DNA of 48,292 nucleotides from positions 1 to 48,292 of the forward strand of contig JAWKTK010000037.1 of the NCBI GenBank assembly GCA_041399205.1, read 5' to 3'. Made by a program: the position numbers and the translations under genes. The stretch is from JAGQOZ01 sp041399205 (GTDB lineage Bacteria > Planctomycetota > Planctomycetia > Pirellulales > Pirellulaceae). The notes under the pieces are model-generated. The model ran no database searches. It was not told where the DNA came from and saw only the letters and a list, made by a program, of their open reading frames with translations. Positions 38,129 through 48,292 of this stretch are shown in pieces (the stretch's first letter is position 1; each line of letters opens with the position of its first letter).

Positions 38129-39704
38129 ATGTTGCCTACCTATCGGCGAATCTTCCTAGCGATTACTTCGTCCTTGTTCTGCTGTCTTAGCATTGTTGCA
38201 GCTGCCTCTTCGGAATTCATCACACTCGATGCACCTGAGGGCGTCCTGGATACGTATGCCCTTGGTGTTTCAGATGACGGTGGCACGGTCGCGGTACAGA
38301 CGAATCCTATACCGCAGGCCGCAATATGGACGGAAAGTACTGGCCGAGTAGAGCTCTTAGCGCCGTTTACTAGTAGAAGCTGCAGTTGGGGCCAATTCGG
38401 GAATTGGATCTGGGATTTCGGGAAATGGAGCTGCCGTTTTCGGAAATACTGCACTTCACGACAATGATGGCAGCAAGCCAGCCGTACTTCTTGGGCCACA
38501 TGCAGGGGAAAGGAACGCGGATGGAATGGGAACAATTTCAGCCTCCTCTTACGATGGCAATATTGTCGTTGGCCAGATATTCATTGAGGGCGAGCACCTT
38601 TATCCGTTTCGCTGGGAACTGGACGCTGAATTTGAATTATTGGAATCACACGGCGCAACTGCGAGAGCAGACGACATTTCCGCCGATGGTTCTGTCATAG
38701 TTGGAATGTCAGATATCGCCGGCGCTGTACGTTGGGATGAACAGGGGATGACAAGCTTGGGAATTATTTATCCCCAAGCCACAATGATCTCAGACGATGC
38801 GTCTCATATTGTCATAAGGGGAGGTCGGGTTGAAGGAAAGGATCTTGCTGGTGGCTCATTTATTCAAAATCAATTCGATCAATCCATTATCCAACTTCAA
38901 TTCACTGATGACCCATCTGTACTCTTGTATGCACGTGGCGTAAACCGCGATGGAAGTTTGGTCGTGGGGGATTACCCAGTCTCCGAATCGAACCGACGCG
39001 GTTTCGTTTGGACGCCAGACCGAGGCGGCCAGGATCTGCAATCGCTTTTAGTTGACGATTTTGGAATTGATTTCCGAGGCTGGCATTTGCGGACGGCCAG
39101 GGATATTTCGGCCGACGGTCGGTTCATTGTGGGAAGTGGTGACGGTCCTAATGGTGAGAACATCGGATGGCTTGTTAGACTGAATCGCCCCGTCGTGGTC
39201 ACCACAGGCGTTGAAGGAGATTTCGACGGTAATGCAGAACTGAACGCCGGCGATGCGGATCTCATCGCCAACGAATTGCAAAGCGATCGAAATGTCCCAC
39301 TGTTCGATCTGAACGACGACGCAATTGTCGACTTTCGAGATCGAGACCGTTGGGTGCATGAAATTGCAATTAGCTATTATGGCGATGCCAATCTCGACGG
39401 TGAATTCAACAGTACTGACCTCGTGACGATTTTCACCTTCGGACGGTACGAAACGGGGCAAGTAGCGGGATGGGAGAGTGGCGATTGGGATTCGGACGGC
39501 CTCTTTGGGTCTGGGGATTTGGTTCTCGCCTTTCAAGATGGTGGATTCGAGCAAGGTCCGCGTCATGGTGCTTTGCCCGTGCCGGAGCCTTCGGCAGATC
39601 TTTGTTCGATATCCGCTCTTCTATTGGCGGCGTTGTTTGGAAATCGTTGGTTGACCGCCAGCCCTAAACTACGGGCAGTCGCGATACTAAGTAGAGGCCT
39701 TTGA
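38129..39704 (+). CDS. HAF-repeat PEP-CTERM protein, frameshifted
   Basis: ATG 38129 has AAGGA at good spacing and a signal peptide (FLAITSSLFCCLSIVAAASS). The repeats are of the HAF type: GVLDTYALGVSDDGGTVAV, SGIGSGISGNGAAVFG, DDISADGSVIVGMSD, and ARDISADGRFIVGSGDG. The first frame ends at 38467 after SRSCSWGQF, while AVGANSGIGSGISGNG continues one frame on and joins the long frame ending at 39704; one extra base near 38375 explains it. The C-terminal part has dockerin-like EF-hand segments (GDFDGNAELNAGDADLI, YYGDANLDGEFNSTDLV, SGDWDSDGLFGSGDLVLAF) and a PEP-CTERM tail (VPEPSADL, then a hydrophobic helix and basic end). Such tails are handled by exosortase for surface export. Repaired length is about 525 residues. 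Confidence 0.8.
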
Positions 39705-39929
39705 CGCAAGCTCTTCGGTTCGGGGCGTGCGCATTGGCCCACATGTCCTGCTTGGCCTCCCTAAACCCGCACGCGTGTCCGGCAAGGAAAAGCTCGGTTC
39801 CTCCGCTGCGCGGCCCCTCCAACCTTTCCCTTGCCTGATGCGCTGCGCCACGCTGGGCTGCGGGTTTTCTTGGGTGGCAGCAGGCCACGATGGTCGTGGA
39901 CTGTAACTAATCAACGAAAGGAATCGACT
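39705..39929. other. GC-rich leader with inverted repeats
   Basis: 225 bases before the coiled-coil gene. GGCAAGGAAA (near 39781) is mirrored by TTTCCCTTGCC (near 39827), around a G/C-rich run. An operator or RNA leader is possible; no gene is supported. Confidence 0.35.
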
Positions 39930-40475
39930 ATGTCTCGTCTGACTGTCACCGAAAAAGAACACTGGAAACAACGTATTGAGCGCCGAATCGATAAAGCCAT
40001 CGAAGCGACCGAACGCCGTCATCCCAATCTAATGAACGACATCAAAACCAAAGCGGATGCACAGGCATTGGAGGCTATGGGGATTGCCTCGCAAATGAGC
40101 GAAGTCACCACGCGTCGCAAACAATGCGAAGCACTGACCAAAGAGGCGGATGCGATTGAACAAGCCGTTCACCGCCGAGTCTTAGGCGAAGAGACCTACC
40201 AACGCCTTGGGCAATATTCGTCGAAGCATAAATTCGACGAACAAAAGCGTAAGCAAGTCGAAGCACACGAAGAAGAATTGCTCGGTCAATGCGACGAAGG
40301 GCGAGAAATCCTCAAGCTTCGGCAGGAACGCGAAGCTTTACTCGATACCGTGTGGTTAGCGACTTCGAACGTCGAAATCCGAAATCTTTGGTCCCGAGTT
40401 TCTGCGGCGGTTGCTGATGATGTCACGCCGCTTCAGGAAGAAATTCTCAGCGAAGCCAACGCATCCAAATCTTAA
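39930..40475 (+). CDS. coiled-coil protein of the element
   Basis: 181 residues from ATG 39930 with AAAGGA upstream (the open frame extends to 39831). It is nearly all helix and highly charged, e.g. HWKQRIERRIDKAIEATERRHPN and KRKQVEAHEEELLGQCDEG. No signal peptide. The next gene begins 63 bases on with the same spacer (GAAAGGATTCGACTATG), suggesting one transcript. I do not recognise a family. Helical proteins like this often accompany MobF elements. Confidence 0.75.
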   Translation: MSRLTVTEKEHWKQRIERRIDKAIEATERRHPNLMNDIKTKADAQALEAMGIASQMSEVTTRRKQCEALTKEADAIEQAVHRRVLGEETYQRLGQYSSKHKFDEQKRKQVEAHEEELLGQCDEGREILKLRQEREALLDTVWLATSNVEIRNLWSRVSAAVADDVTPLQEEILSEANASKS

Positions 40476-40538
40476 TCAACCGGGCCGGATGTCGTCCGGC
40501 ATGCGGCCCATTCGCCATTTGTTCGAAAGGATTCGACT

Positions 40539-43500
40539 ATGCAATACACTCTTGATCTCATGCCTTCGATTGCCGCCAGAGAAAAACGCTCGCCAAAACC
40601 GATTTTGTGTGACATGGTGCCCGCGATTTCACGTAACCTCGCACCCGGGTATTTCCATTCTATGGCTACCAAGACCCAGCGTCTGCTTGACTTTGATTCG
40701 CCCGAGCCCACGCCGCAGGAACCAACCGATGCAGTACAAAACGATCATGCTGGAATTACTCGAGAGCCGGACGGCCTACCACAGCCAGCTCGTTTCCAGC
40801 AAGCAATTGCTTTCGACGATGAATCAACTGGCCACGGAACTACGGAGCCTGCACCTACAGCAACTCAGTCTGCTCGAACGGCAACAGCCGCACCGACCGC
40901 TGGACGCGTTGAAGAACGAAGCTTTGGAAATCGCCTTAAGTCTCATCGCCGAAACACTGCCACCGGAACAGTAACCGCGACCGATCGCTATCAGATCAAA
41001 CGCAAAACCTACGCCGATAGCTTTCGTCCGTTGTTCGAATCACCGGCAACGCTGCCCGCCTCCGTCAAAGACGAAACTCGGCATCCACCGCCAACGCTCA
41101 TTGAACAAGCCGATGTTCCCTCACCCGAGCCCACACTGGTCGAACCAGCCAGTGGTGACAAAGCCAAGGCTCGCGATATTCTGACGGCCATTCGCACACT
41201 CAAAACGCTGGAAGCTGAAGACCGCCTGCCCAGCGAATCAGAACGCAACGCTCTGTTGCATTTTCACGGATTCGGCCCGGTCGCTCTGACGCTCTTTCCC
41301 GATCCGATCACCGGCCAGTATAAACACGCCTCGTGGCAACAGCTGGGCGAAGAACTCAAGGCCCTGCTCACTCCGGACGAATACGAAAGTGCTCGCCGCA
41401 CGGTGTTCAACGCGTTCTATACTTCGCCCGATGTGATCCGAGCGATGCACCAAGCAATCAGCCGCTTAGGTGTGGGTGATCGGGCAACATTGCTGGAGCC
41501 TGGCTGCGGCACGGGGAAGTTCTTGAGTCTCGCTAAACCGAATCAGCATTTCATCGGCGTGGAACTGGATGATATTTCTGGCCGGATTGCTCGCAAACTG
41601 CATCCCAATCATGACATTCGCATCGAAAACTTTCGTGATACCAAACTCCCGCCGCTCGATGGCGTCATCGGCAACGTTCCATTCGCCAACATCAAACTGA
41701 CACATCATGGTCAGCGATTCGCCCTGCATGATTACTTCTTTGCCAAGTCATTGGATGCCCTGAAACCCGGCGGCGTCCTGGCACTGGTCACTTCGCATTT
41801 CACGATGGACAAAACGAACGCGGCCATTCGTGAATATTTGGGCGAACAAGCCGATTTTGTTGGAGCGATACGCCTGCCTTCGGATGCCTTCAAACGCGGA
41901 GGCACGTCGGTCGTCACTGACATAGTCTTCCTGAAGAAACGAGCCCCCGATCAACCGGCTCAGCATATCGACGATGATTGGCTCAAGACCGGTTCGCTCA
42001 ACATCGACGGCGCCGACGTTACGGTGAATCAGTATTTCCTGAACCATCCGGAAATGGTTCTGGGCAATTGGAGCCTCCAGAATTCGCTCTATCACGGAGC
42101 CGCATCTAGTTTTTCTCTGGCCAGCAACGGCGATTTGCCAAATCAGCTTCTCGAAGCCGTACAGCACCTTCCTCGGCATGCCGCCACCCTGACTACCCAG
42201 CAGCCCGAGAAGGCGTCTGAAACGCCATTTATCCGCCCGCCAGCCCTACGTCACATCAGTGAAGGAAGTTTCTTCGTTGCTGATGACGGTTCGATCATGC
42301 AAGTGGAAGACGGACGAGCGATTCCGGCTATGCACGGTCAAACGGAACTTAATGCCCAGGGCACGCTGCTCGGCAAACGCATGGCGGCGTTGCTTGATTT
42401 GCGAGATGCAGCTCGGCTTGTGCTGCAAGCCCAAAATGAAGACTGGCCACTGGCCGAACGAGATACCACGCGAGCCGAATTGAATCGCCTCTACGATCAG
42501 TTCGTTAACGCCTACGGCCCGATCAACAAAACCACGTTCAGCGAAACCAAAACCAGCACGGTGATTCGCCGCATGCCGAACCTGCTGAAGTTCCGCGAAG
42601 ATCCCGACGCCATGCTGGTCATGTCGCTGGAAGACTATGACGAAGTCACCGCCAAGGCGGAAAAGACTGCGATCTTCGGTCGCGATGTTGTCGGCCGCAA
42701 ACCGACAATCGAATCGGTCAACTCCGCCGAAGAAGGCTTGCTGGTGTCGCTCGATCAAAAAGGCATTGTCGATCTTGATTTCATCGCCAGCATCTACCGC
42801 CATTCGCCAGCCGACATCATCGAAGAACTCGGCGATCTGATCTTTCTCGATCCGGCCAGTCGCCAGTGGCAAACGGCTGATCTGTATCTGTCGGGCAATG
42901 TTCGAGAAAAACTCGCTGTCGCCCAAGCTGCTGGTCCCGAGTTTCAGCGAAACGCCGAACACCTAATTGCCGTGCAACCTGCCGACGTGCTGCCCGGCGA
43001 GATCGATGCGAATCTCGGTTCGCCCTGGATTCCCGAGTCGGACATTCAGCAATTTGCTGCCGAATTGTTTCAGGTTGAAGCGAACGCCGTGCAGATTGGC
43101 CATGTGAAGAAGGATGCTATCTGGAGTGTTGATGCCAATTACACCGCCACGCAATCGGTCGCCGCGACGTCCGAATTTGGCACCGGCCGAGTCAACGGCA
43201 CGCAGCTTCTGGAGCAAGCTCTGAACATGAAAAGCCCGACGGTCTATGACACCATTCAGGGGCCGAACGGGGATGAACGCATCGTCAATCAGGAAGAGAC
43301 GCTGGCCGCTCGTGAAAAGCAGAAACTGATCAAGGAGAAGTTCAAGACCTGGACGTTCCATGATCCGGAGCGGTCGGAACGCTTGGTTCGCATCTACAAT
43401 GACACCTACAACAATCTTCGCCCACGCATCTTCGACGGTTCGCACCTCGAGTTCGACGGGATGAACCAGACCATTCAACTTCGCTCGCATCAGAAAGATG

Positions 43501-46052
43501 CCATCTGGCGAGGCATGAGTAGCGGCAACACCCTACTCGCTCACGCCGTCGGTGCCGGCAAGACGTTCACCATGGCGGCCACCGGCATGAAGATGAAGCA
43601 GGCCGGGCTGATCCACAAGCCGATGTATGTGGTGCCCAATCACATGCTAGAGCAGTTCTCCCGCGAATTCATGCAGCTCTATCCGAACGCTCGGTTGCTG
43701 GTTGCGAGCAAAGAAGACATGACCAAGGAACGTCGCAAGCGGCTGACAGCCAAGATTGCCAGCGGCGAATGGGACGGCATTGTGGTGACGCATAGTAGTT
43801 TCGAACGCATCGGCATGTCCAAGCAATATCAGCAGCAATTCCTACAGCAGCAGATTGACGAATACACCGATTTAATTGTCGATGCGGCGACGGACGGCAC
43901 ATCCAATCGGCATCGCAATCTGATCAAACTCGATCGAAAAGCAAAAGGCCAATCGCGAAAACAAACTCAAAGACTTAGCTTCCGAAGAGAAGAACGATGA
44001 CGGCCTGGTCTTTGACGAACTGGGTGTCGATCACATCTTCATAGACGAAGCACACTATTTCAAAAACTTAGAGACGCCGACCAAGATGGAACGCGTTGCA
44101 GGCATTCAAACCGGCGGTAGTCAACGAGCCTTCGATATCTACATGAAGGCTCGTTACTTGAGTCAACAGCATGCAGGCCATGGAGTCACCTTCGCCACGG
44201 GAACTCCATATCCAACACAATGGTGGAACTCTACAACTTGCAACGCTTTCTGGATCCACAAGGTTTGATTGATCGAGGCATTGAACATTTTGATGCCTGG
44301 GCCGCGACCTTTGGCGAAGTGGTTGAATCGATGGAGATTTCACCCGACGGAGCGAGTCTCAGGCCGCGTAACCGGTTCGCTCGGTTCAATAATCTGCCCG
44401 AATTGCAGCAGATGTTTCGAGCTTACGCCGATGTGCAAACGCCCGAGATGCTCGATCTGCCTCGTCCCAAACTCAAAACTGGCAAGCCGATCACCGTGGC
44501 CTGTCCGATGTCGGACGAACAAGAACGATCGCAACGCGAACTGGTCGATCGTTACGACCGACTTCGCACCGACAAGATTGATCCGCGAATCGATAACGCT
44601 CTGGCGATTACCACGGACGGACGCAAGCTGGCGTTGGACGCTCGCATGCTGGATGGCGACGCAACCGACTTTGCCGGTTCGAAAGTGAACGCCTTAGTCG
44701 ATAATCTGGTCAACATCTGGCACGAAACGGAAGCAACTCGCGGTACGCAGCTGGTCTTTGCCGACATGGGCATCAAGCCGACCGCTTGGGGCTATTCGGC
44801 GTACGATGACATTGTCCACAAACTGGTTGACCGAGGGATTCCTCGCGACCAGATCGCCGTGATGGGCGACGCCGATTCCGACGCCAAGAAGCAGTCACTG
44901 TTTGAAAAGGTCCGCAGCGGTGCGGTTCGCATTCTGCTGGGCAGTACCCAGAAAATGGGCACCGGCACCAATGTGCAAAAGCGGCTGGCCGCCCTGCATC
45001 ATCTGGATGCACCTTGGAAACCGGCCGAAGTGGAACAACGCGACGGCCGCATCTTGCGTCAGGGCAATCAGAATTCCGAAGTGGCCATTTACCGCTATGT
45101 CACCGAAGGCAGCTTCGATGCGTATATGTGGCAGGCACTCGAGACGAAGGCTCGGTTTATTTCGCAAGTGATGACCGGCAACAGTGCGGTTCGCCGAGCC
45201 GACGATATTGGCGGACAAGAACTTTCCTACGCCGAAGTCAAAGCCATCGCCTCCGGCAATCCGGCCGTGCTGACGCTGGCCGAAGCCGATGCCGAACTGC
45301 AACGCCTGGCGATGCTCAAGAAGAGCCACACCGACGAACAATTCCTCATTCGCCGCAAACTCAAAGAACTACCCGAAACGATCGATCGCTTACAACATCG
45401 CATCCACGGCCTGAAAGCCGACCAGGATACTCTTGCCGCTCATCCGGATGACCGAATCACACTCAGTTCGCAGCGGGTGCATCCGGACGATTTGCATTCG
45501 CTATTGGGCCAGAAGCTCGATTCACTCCCCGCTCAGGTTTCCACCATGCGAGAAATCGAACTTGGCGAATATCACGGCTTACGTTTCGGCATCCGCCTGA
45601 ATCCCTATTCGGCTCCAGACGTCTTTCTGGCCGGCACGCTCATTCGCAGCGAACCACTTACTCGCCAACACCAAGGCCCCCGAGCCGTCCTCAACGCCCT
45701 CAGCCGCCTTGCCAACACCTACCCCGACCAACTCGCCGCCGCCGAATCCAAACTCAGCCTTTCAGAAAAGCAGCTGACCGATTATCGCACCCGCATCGAC
45801 ACGCCCTTCATTCACCAAACATTCCAGCAAGAACTCACCGAACTCCGCGATCAGCTGAAGCATTCCTTGGCATCGGACAAGGCGGACAAGGAAGATAGTC
45901 AAAACGCCGCTGAGATATCCACAAGAATCAAACACATGCTGGAGGAAAAGGCGAATCCAGTGGAATCGGTCTCGATACGGGGAGCCGCAAAAGCACATAT
46001 ACCGTCGAATTGCGGGCCAAAAGGTCCGGCTCAGGGTGGTTTTTCAAGATAA
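40539..46052 (+). CDS. giant DNA methyltransferase-helicase, DarB-like, with two frameshifts
   Basis: Spans about 1837 residues after correction. The N-terminal 150 residues are low-complexity. A methyltransferase domain has motif I EPGCGTGKF (Glu320) and the catalytic-type NVPF (379-382). The helicase has Walker A GAGKT (Lys1008) in HAVGAGKTFTM, a DEAH box (DHIFIDEAHYFKNL), the C-terminal lobe VIRILLGSTQKMGTG-like segment and QRDGRILRQGNQ. The frame breaks near 43930 (extra base) and near 44209 (missing A in CCATATCC): between them the family sequence IEKQKANREN to VTFATGTP lies in the next frame, then MVELYNLQRFLDPQ resumes in the original frame. The architecture matches phage P1 DarB and plasmid/ICE relatives, which shield incoming DNA from restriction. 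Start ATG 40539 is supported by AAAGGA. Confidence 0.88.
40732..40974 (+). CDS. possible small gene overprinted within the methyltransferase gene start
   Basis: ATG 40732 with AGGAA upstream; 80 residues in another frame of the large gene (MQYKTIMLELLESRTAY ... NQLATELRSLHLQQLSLLERQQP ... LSLIAETLPPEQ). The product is a regular amphipathic helix pattern, and its codons are rich in third-position G/C, while the large-gene frame here is Thr/Ala/Pro-rich with poor codon use. Either it is a real overlapping gene or the large gene starts differently. Confidence 0.5.
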   Translation, partial: QYKTIMLELLESRTAYHSQLVSSKQLLSTMNQLATELRSLHLQQLSLLERQQPHRPLDALKNEALEIALSLIAETLPPEQ

Positions 46053-46694
46053 TTTCCTTGAACCGATCAGGGCTTTCATTTCAAAGTTCTCAGGGCGGTG
46101 CGGTTCGTCCTGGTGCACTGGGAGTCGAATCGGGCGATGTGTCCGAAGGGCGCGAAACGCTTCGCCACAAACCTCGATTCAGCGATGAAGGCGCTCGAAT
46201 TTGATAAATCGCTACGGACGCCGAAATTGCCCCTACAGCGAAGGCCACGTGCGAGCACAACGACCCGACTTGCACCCAAACGACTTGTAGTCCACCGGAA
46301 ACCGCCCGCATTCTGAGGCAACCGTGGACGCGCGGGCGACGAGAAAGGCGTCACCATGCTCGGGACTTCTCAAAGATCGTCAGCGGTGCCACCGAGCGAT
46401 TAAGCAAGTGGAAGACATCACCAGCCGGGCGAACATGTTTGGACGGGGCATGCGCAGAGTTTCGCATGCGGAACCGCCGCCGAAAGAGTCCTGCCGCTTT
46501 TCCCGCTCGCATGATCGATTGGATTGAGCGACAATTGCCGATAGCTGAGTGACGCGAATTCAATAAAAGATGCACCGGACTACATATCTATATCTTGTGT
46601 TGATCAGAACGACTGTACGCACACTTTGCGAACGCTACAATCAGTGTCTGTTTGTGTAACCGGTGTAGGGTTAGCGAGCAGGAAAATCCAGTTT
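46053..46694. other. long non-coding leader upstream of the deaminase gene
   Basis: 642 bases, of which about 46351-46467 is a transposase remnant. The right part contains a TACAAT box (46636-46641) and an AGGAAA element near the deaminase start. GCATGCG (46448-46454) and CGCATGC (46463-46469) form a hairpin. In known AvcID systems a small RNA antitoxin gene lies in this position. I cannot identify the RNA itself from sequence alone. Confidence 0.4.
46351..46467 (-). pseudogene. REP-associated transposase N-terminal fragment
   Basis: The minus-strand frame reads HVRPAGDVFHLLNRSVAPLTIFEK, matching the VYHVLNRGVGR-then-IFEK region near the start of REP-associated tyrosine transposases (RAYT). 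It stops right after FEK. Only about 30 residues match, so the gene is a remnant or a family tail. Confidence 0.45.
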
Positions 46695-48287
46695 ATGAGT
46701 CAACCATACCGTGACTACCTGTCAAACGATGAACTCGATTCCGAGTTAATCATTGGCTTGGTTTGCGCAGTCGGGACGGAAAGCGGTCAGGTAGTGGAGT
46801 TGCTCGAAGAACGACTGGGAAGAGCCGGATATCACGTGGAAACTGTCAAGATTTCACGCGACGTAATCCCCCAACTTGTTAACGTGCCAGACTGCGGAAA
46901 TGACCGATTCAAACGCTACTCGGACTTGATGGACGCCGGGAATTCTTGCCGGCGACTCGGCGATGAAAATGCTGACGACGCCATTCTCGCTCTTGGAGCG
47001 GCAACCGTCGTCGCTGCAAAACGACGCCAGTCGAATCAAAACGGAAATGCCCAAAGTGAACAAGGTGGTGACACGCTGTCGGGACCGTTACCGAAAACGG
47101 CATTCATTATTGATTCGTTGAAGCGGCCGGAAGAGGTTGAGCGGCTGAGGATAGTTTACCCGTCAGGTTTCGTACTGGTGGGAATTCATGCGGAAGAAGA
47201 TCGTCGTCGTAAGCATCTCGTTGACGACGAAGGCATGAATGACGAACAAGTCAAAGTGCTTTTTCAGCGCGACGGTGAGGAGAGCAAGGTCAAGCACGGC
47301 CAACGTGTCAACGCAACATTTCATCTTGCGGATTTCTTCGTTCGCCTGACAAATGACCGAGAACGTCTTCGATTTGACATTCAACGAAATGTCGAGTTGT
47401 GGTTTGGAAATCCATTCATCACGCCAACATTCGATGAGCATGCGATGTTTTTCGCTTTTGCTGCGGCTTTGCGATCAGCGGATCTATCGCGTCAAGTTGG
47501 CGCGGTGATTGCAAGGGATTCACAGATTCTGGCAACCGGTGCGAATGAGTGTCCCAAGGCCGGTGGTGGACTGTACTGGCCCAGCGGTAACATTGACAAA
47601 GACTATGTGGAACCGAATGTGGGAGTAGGATGCGCGCGTGATTACGCGTTTGGGCGGGACTACAGACGAGACGATGGAGATTCGAACCGAGCGGAGCAAT
47701 TGAGGATTATTGACCGCATTATCAAGGCGGCGAGGCAAGAGGATTCCACATTTGATGAAAAATATTTTCGGACGCTTTTAGAGAAGAGCGGCATCAAAGA
47801 TTTGACAGAATTTGGGCGTGTCGTCCATGCTGAGATGGAAGCGATATTGAGCTGCGCTCGTAACGGGATATCGACGGTTGACGCAACTCTTTACTGTACA
47901 ACGTTTCCTTGCCATAACTGCGCGAAGCACATTGTTGCAGCGGGAATCCGACGTGTCGTTTATGTGGAACCCTATCCGAAGAGCAAAGCCTTGTCTCACC
48001 ACGACGACTCAATTTCGGCATCGGGGGTCTCTTTACATGAGGAAGCAGATTGCGTGGTTTTCGAACCCTTCGTTGGCGTTGGGCCGAGGCGGTTTTTCGA
48101 ACTCTTTTCAATGAACCTTGGGTCGAGTTACCCTCTGATTCGAAAAGTAAAAGAGACGGGACAGCGAAGAGACTGGCAGATTGAGACAGCTCAGCTTCGG
48201 CTTCAAATGAAACCCGTCTCGTACCTGGACCTTGAATTGCTGGCGTGCGATGCGTTTGGTGAAAAAGCCAAGCTGAAGCCAGAATAG
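46695..48287 (+). CDS. avcD: two-domain deoxycytidylate deaminase, AvcD/DCD-type anti-phage protein
   Basis: 530 residues from ATG 46695, which sits before the family start and has AGGAAA upstream; upstream in-frame ATG 46626 reads non-family sequence. The N-terminal domain (about 14-200) has ELIIGLVCAVGTESGQVVELLEERL, a P-loop-like/kinase-like fold seen in AvcD. The C-terminal deaminase domain has RQVGAVIARDSQILATGANE, zinc/catalytic HAE (His378, Glu380) in VVHAEMEAILSCARNG, and PCxxC (Cys406, Cys409) in TTFPCHNCAKHI. Length and order match V. cholerae AvcD (about 530 residues). AvcD-type enzymes deaminate dCTP/dCMP to drain nucleotides during phage infection, held off by an upstream antitoxin RNA. 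The window ends 5 bases after the stop. Confidence 0.85.
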   Translation: MSQPYRDYLSNDELDSELIIGLVCAVGTESGQVVELLEERLGRAGYHVETVKISRDVIPQLVNVPDCGNDRFKRYSDLMDAGNSCRRLGDENADDAILALGAATVVAAKRRQSNQNGNAQSEQGGDTLSGPLPKTAFIIDSLKRPEEVERLRIVYPSGFVLVGIHAEEDRRRKHLVDDEGMNDEQVKVLFQRDGEESKVKHGQRVNATFHLADFFVRLTNDRERLRFDIQRNVELWFGNPFITPTFDEHAMFFAFAAALRSADLSRQVGAVIARDSQILATGANECPKAGGGLYWPSGNIDKDYVEPNVGVGCARDYAFGRDYRRDDGDSNRAEQLRIIDRIIKAARQEDSTFDEKYFRTLLEKSGIKDLTEFGRVVHAEMEAILSCARNGISTVDATLYCTTFPCHNCAKHIVAAGIRRVVYVEPYPKSKALSHHDDSISASGVSLHEEADCVVFEPFVGVGPRRFFELFSMNLGSSYPLIRKVKETGQRRDWQIETAQLRLQMKPVSYLDLELLACDAFGEKAKLKPE

Positions 48288-48292
48288 ATCAA

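Noticed and set aside
42246..42962. Minus-strand ORF inside the methyltransferase-helicase gene
   Set aside because: The plus strand carries conserved family sequence here; the reverse product has no supporting motif.
46076..46357. Minus-strand ORF of 93 codons before the deaminase gene
   Set aside because: No start signal and no recognised family; it overlaps the transposase remnant.

Overview
The window looks like a chromosomal segment of a planctomycete, probably a Pirellula/Rhodopirellula relative. The signs are an ECF sigma factor coupled to a zinc-finger Ser/Thr kinase, a tandem-duplicated giant UvrA, a TPR-CHAT protein, an FG-GAP/dockerin surface protein whose N-terminus carries a planctomycete-type LETLERRHMLS motif, a HAF-repeat PEP-CTERM protein, and several copies of non-coding palindromic repeats. 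This placement is inferred from gene content; no marker gene was searched.

Region 1 (1-28.2 kb) is ordinary backbone. In order it holds an ECF sigma/kinase pair (minus strand, kinase cut by the window edge), a small acidic protein, the 2462-residue double UvrA with an unexplained C-terminal extension, transaldolase, a SEC-C/TPR protein followed at once by ribD, a secreted TPR-CHAT protein, a small lipoprotein, an FkbM methyltransferase converging on an alpha/beta hydrolase, an FG-GAP/dockerin protein, a small membrane protein, a PgsB/CapB-like protein with a degenerate P-loop, and an outer-membrane beta-barrel candidate. Gaps between these genes carry two families of dispersed inverted repeats.

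Region 2 (28.2-46.1 kb) is an integrated conjugative or mobilisable element. It starts at tRNA-Arg(CCU) with a tyrosine recombinase next to the tRNA 5' end. A minus-strand mobilisation cluster follows, read right to left: MobF relaxase-helicase, two small genes, two exported/membrane proteins, and a VirD4/TraG coupling protein that has lost its C-terminal half. Plus-strand cargo follows: a secreted Ppx/GppA-like protein, a PEP-CTERM protein, a coiled-coil protein, and a very large methyltransferase-helicase of the kind seen in phage P1 DarB-like antirestriction proteins, with a second, coding-looking ORF overprinted near its start.

Region 3 (46.1-48.3 kb) holds a transposase remnant, a long non-coding leader, and a full-length two-domain deoxycytidylate deaminase of the anti-phage AvcD/DCD type. 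In known AvcID loci the antitoxin is a small RNA encoded just upstream, so the 640-bp leader is the most interesting untested stretch. The deaminase next to the DarB-like gene suggests a phage-defence/anti-restriction cargo end of the element. The right boundary is not visible.

A caution applies throughout: seven genes carry one or two single-base indels (nine in total), several in homopolymers, and two genes carry compensating pairs. In each case the correct family sequence resumes in another frame. This pattern fits assembly consensus errors better than seven independent pseudogenes, so these genes are described as frame-corrected spans.
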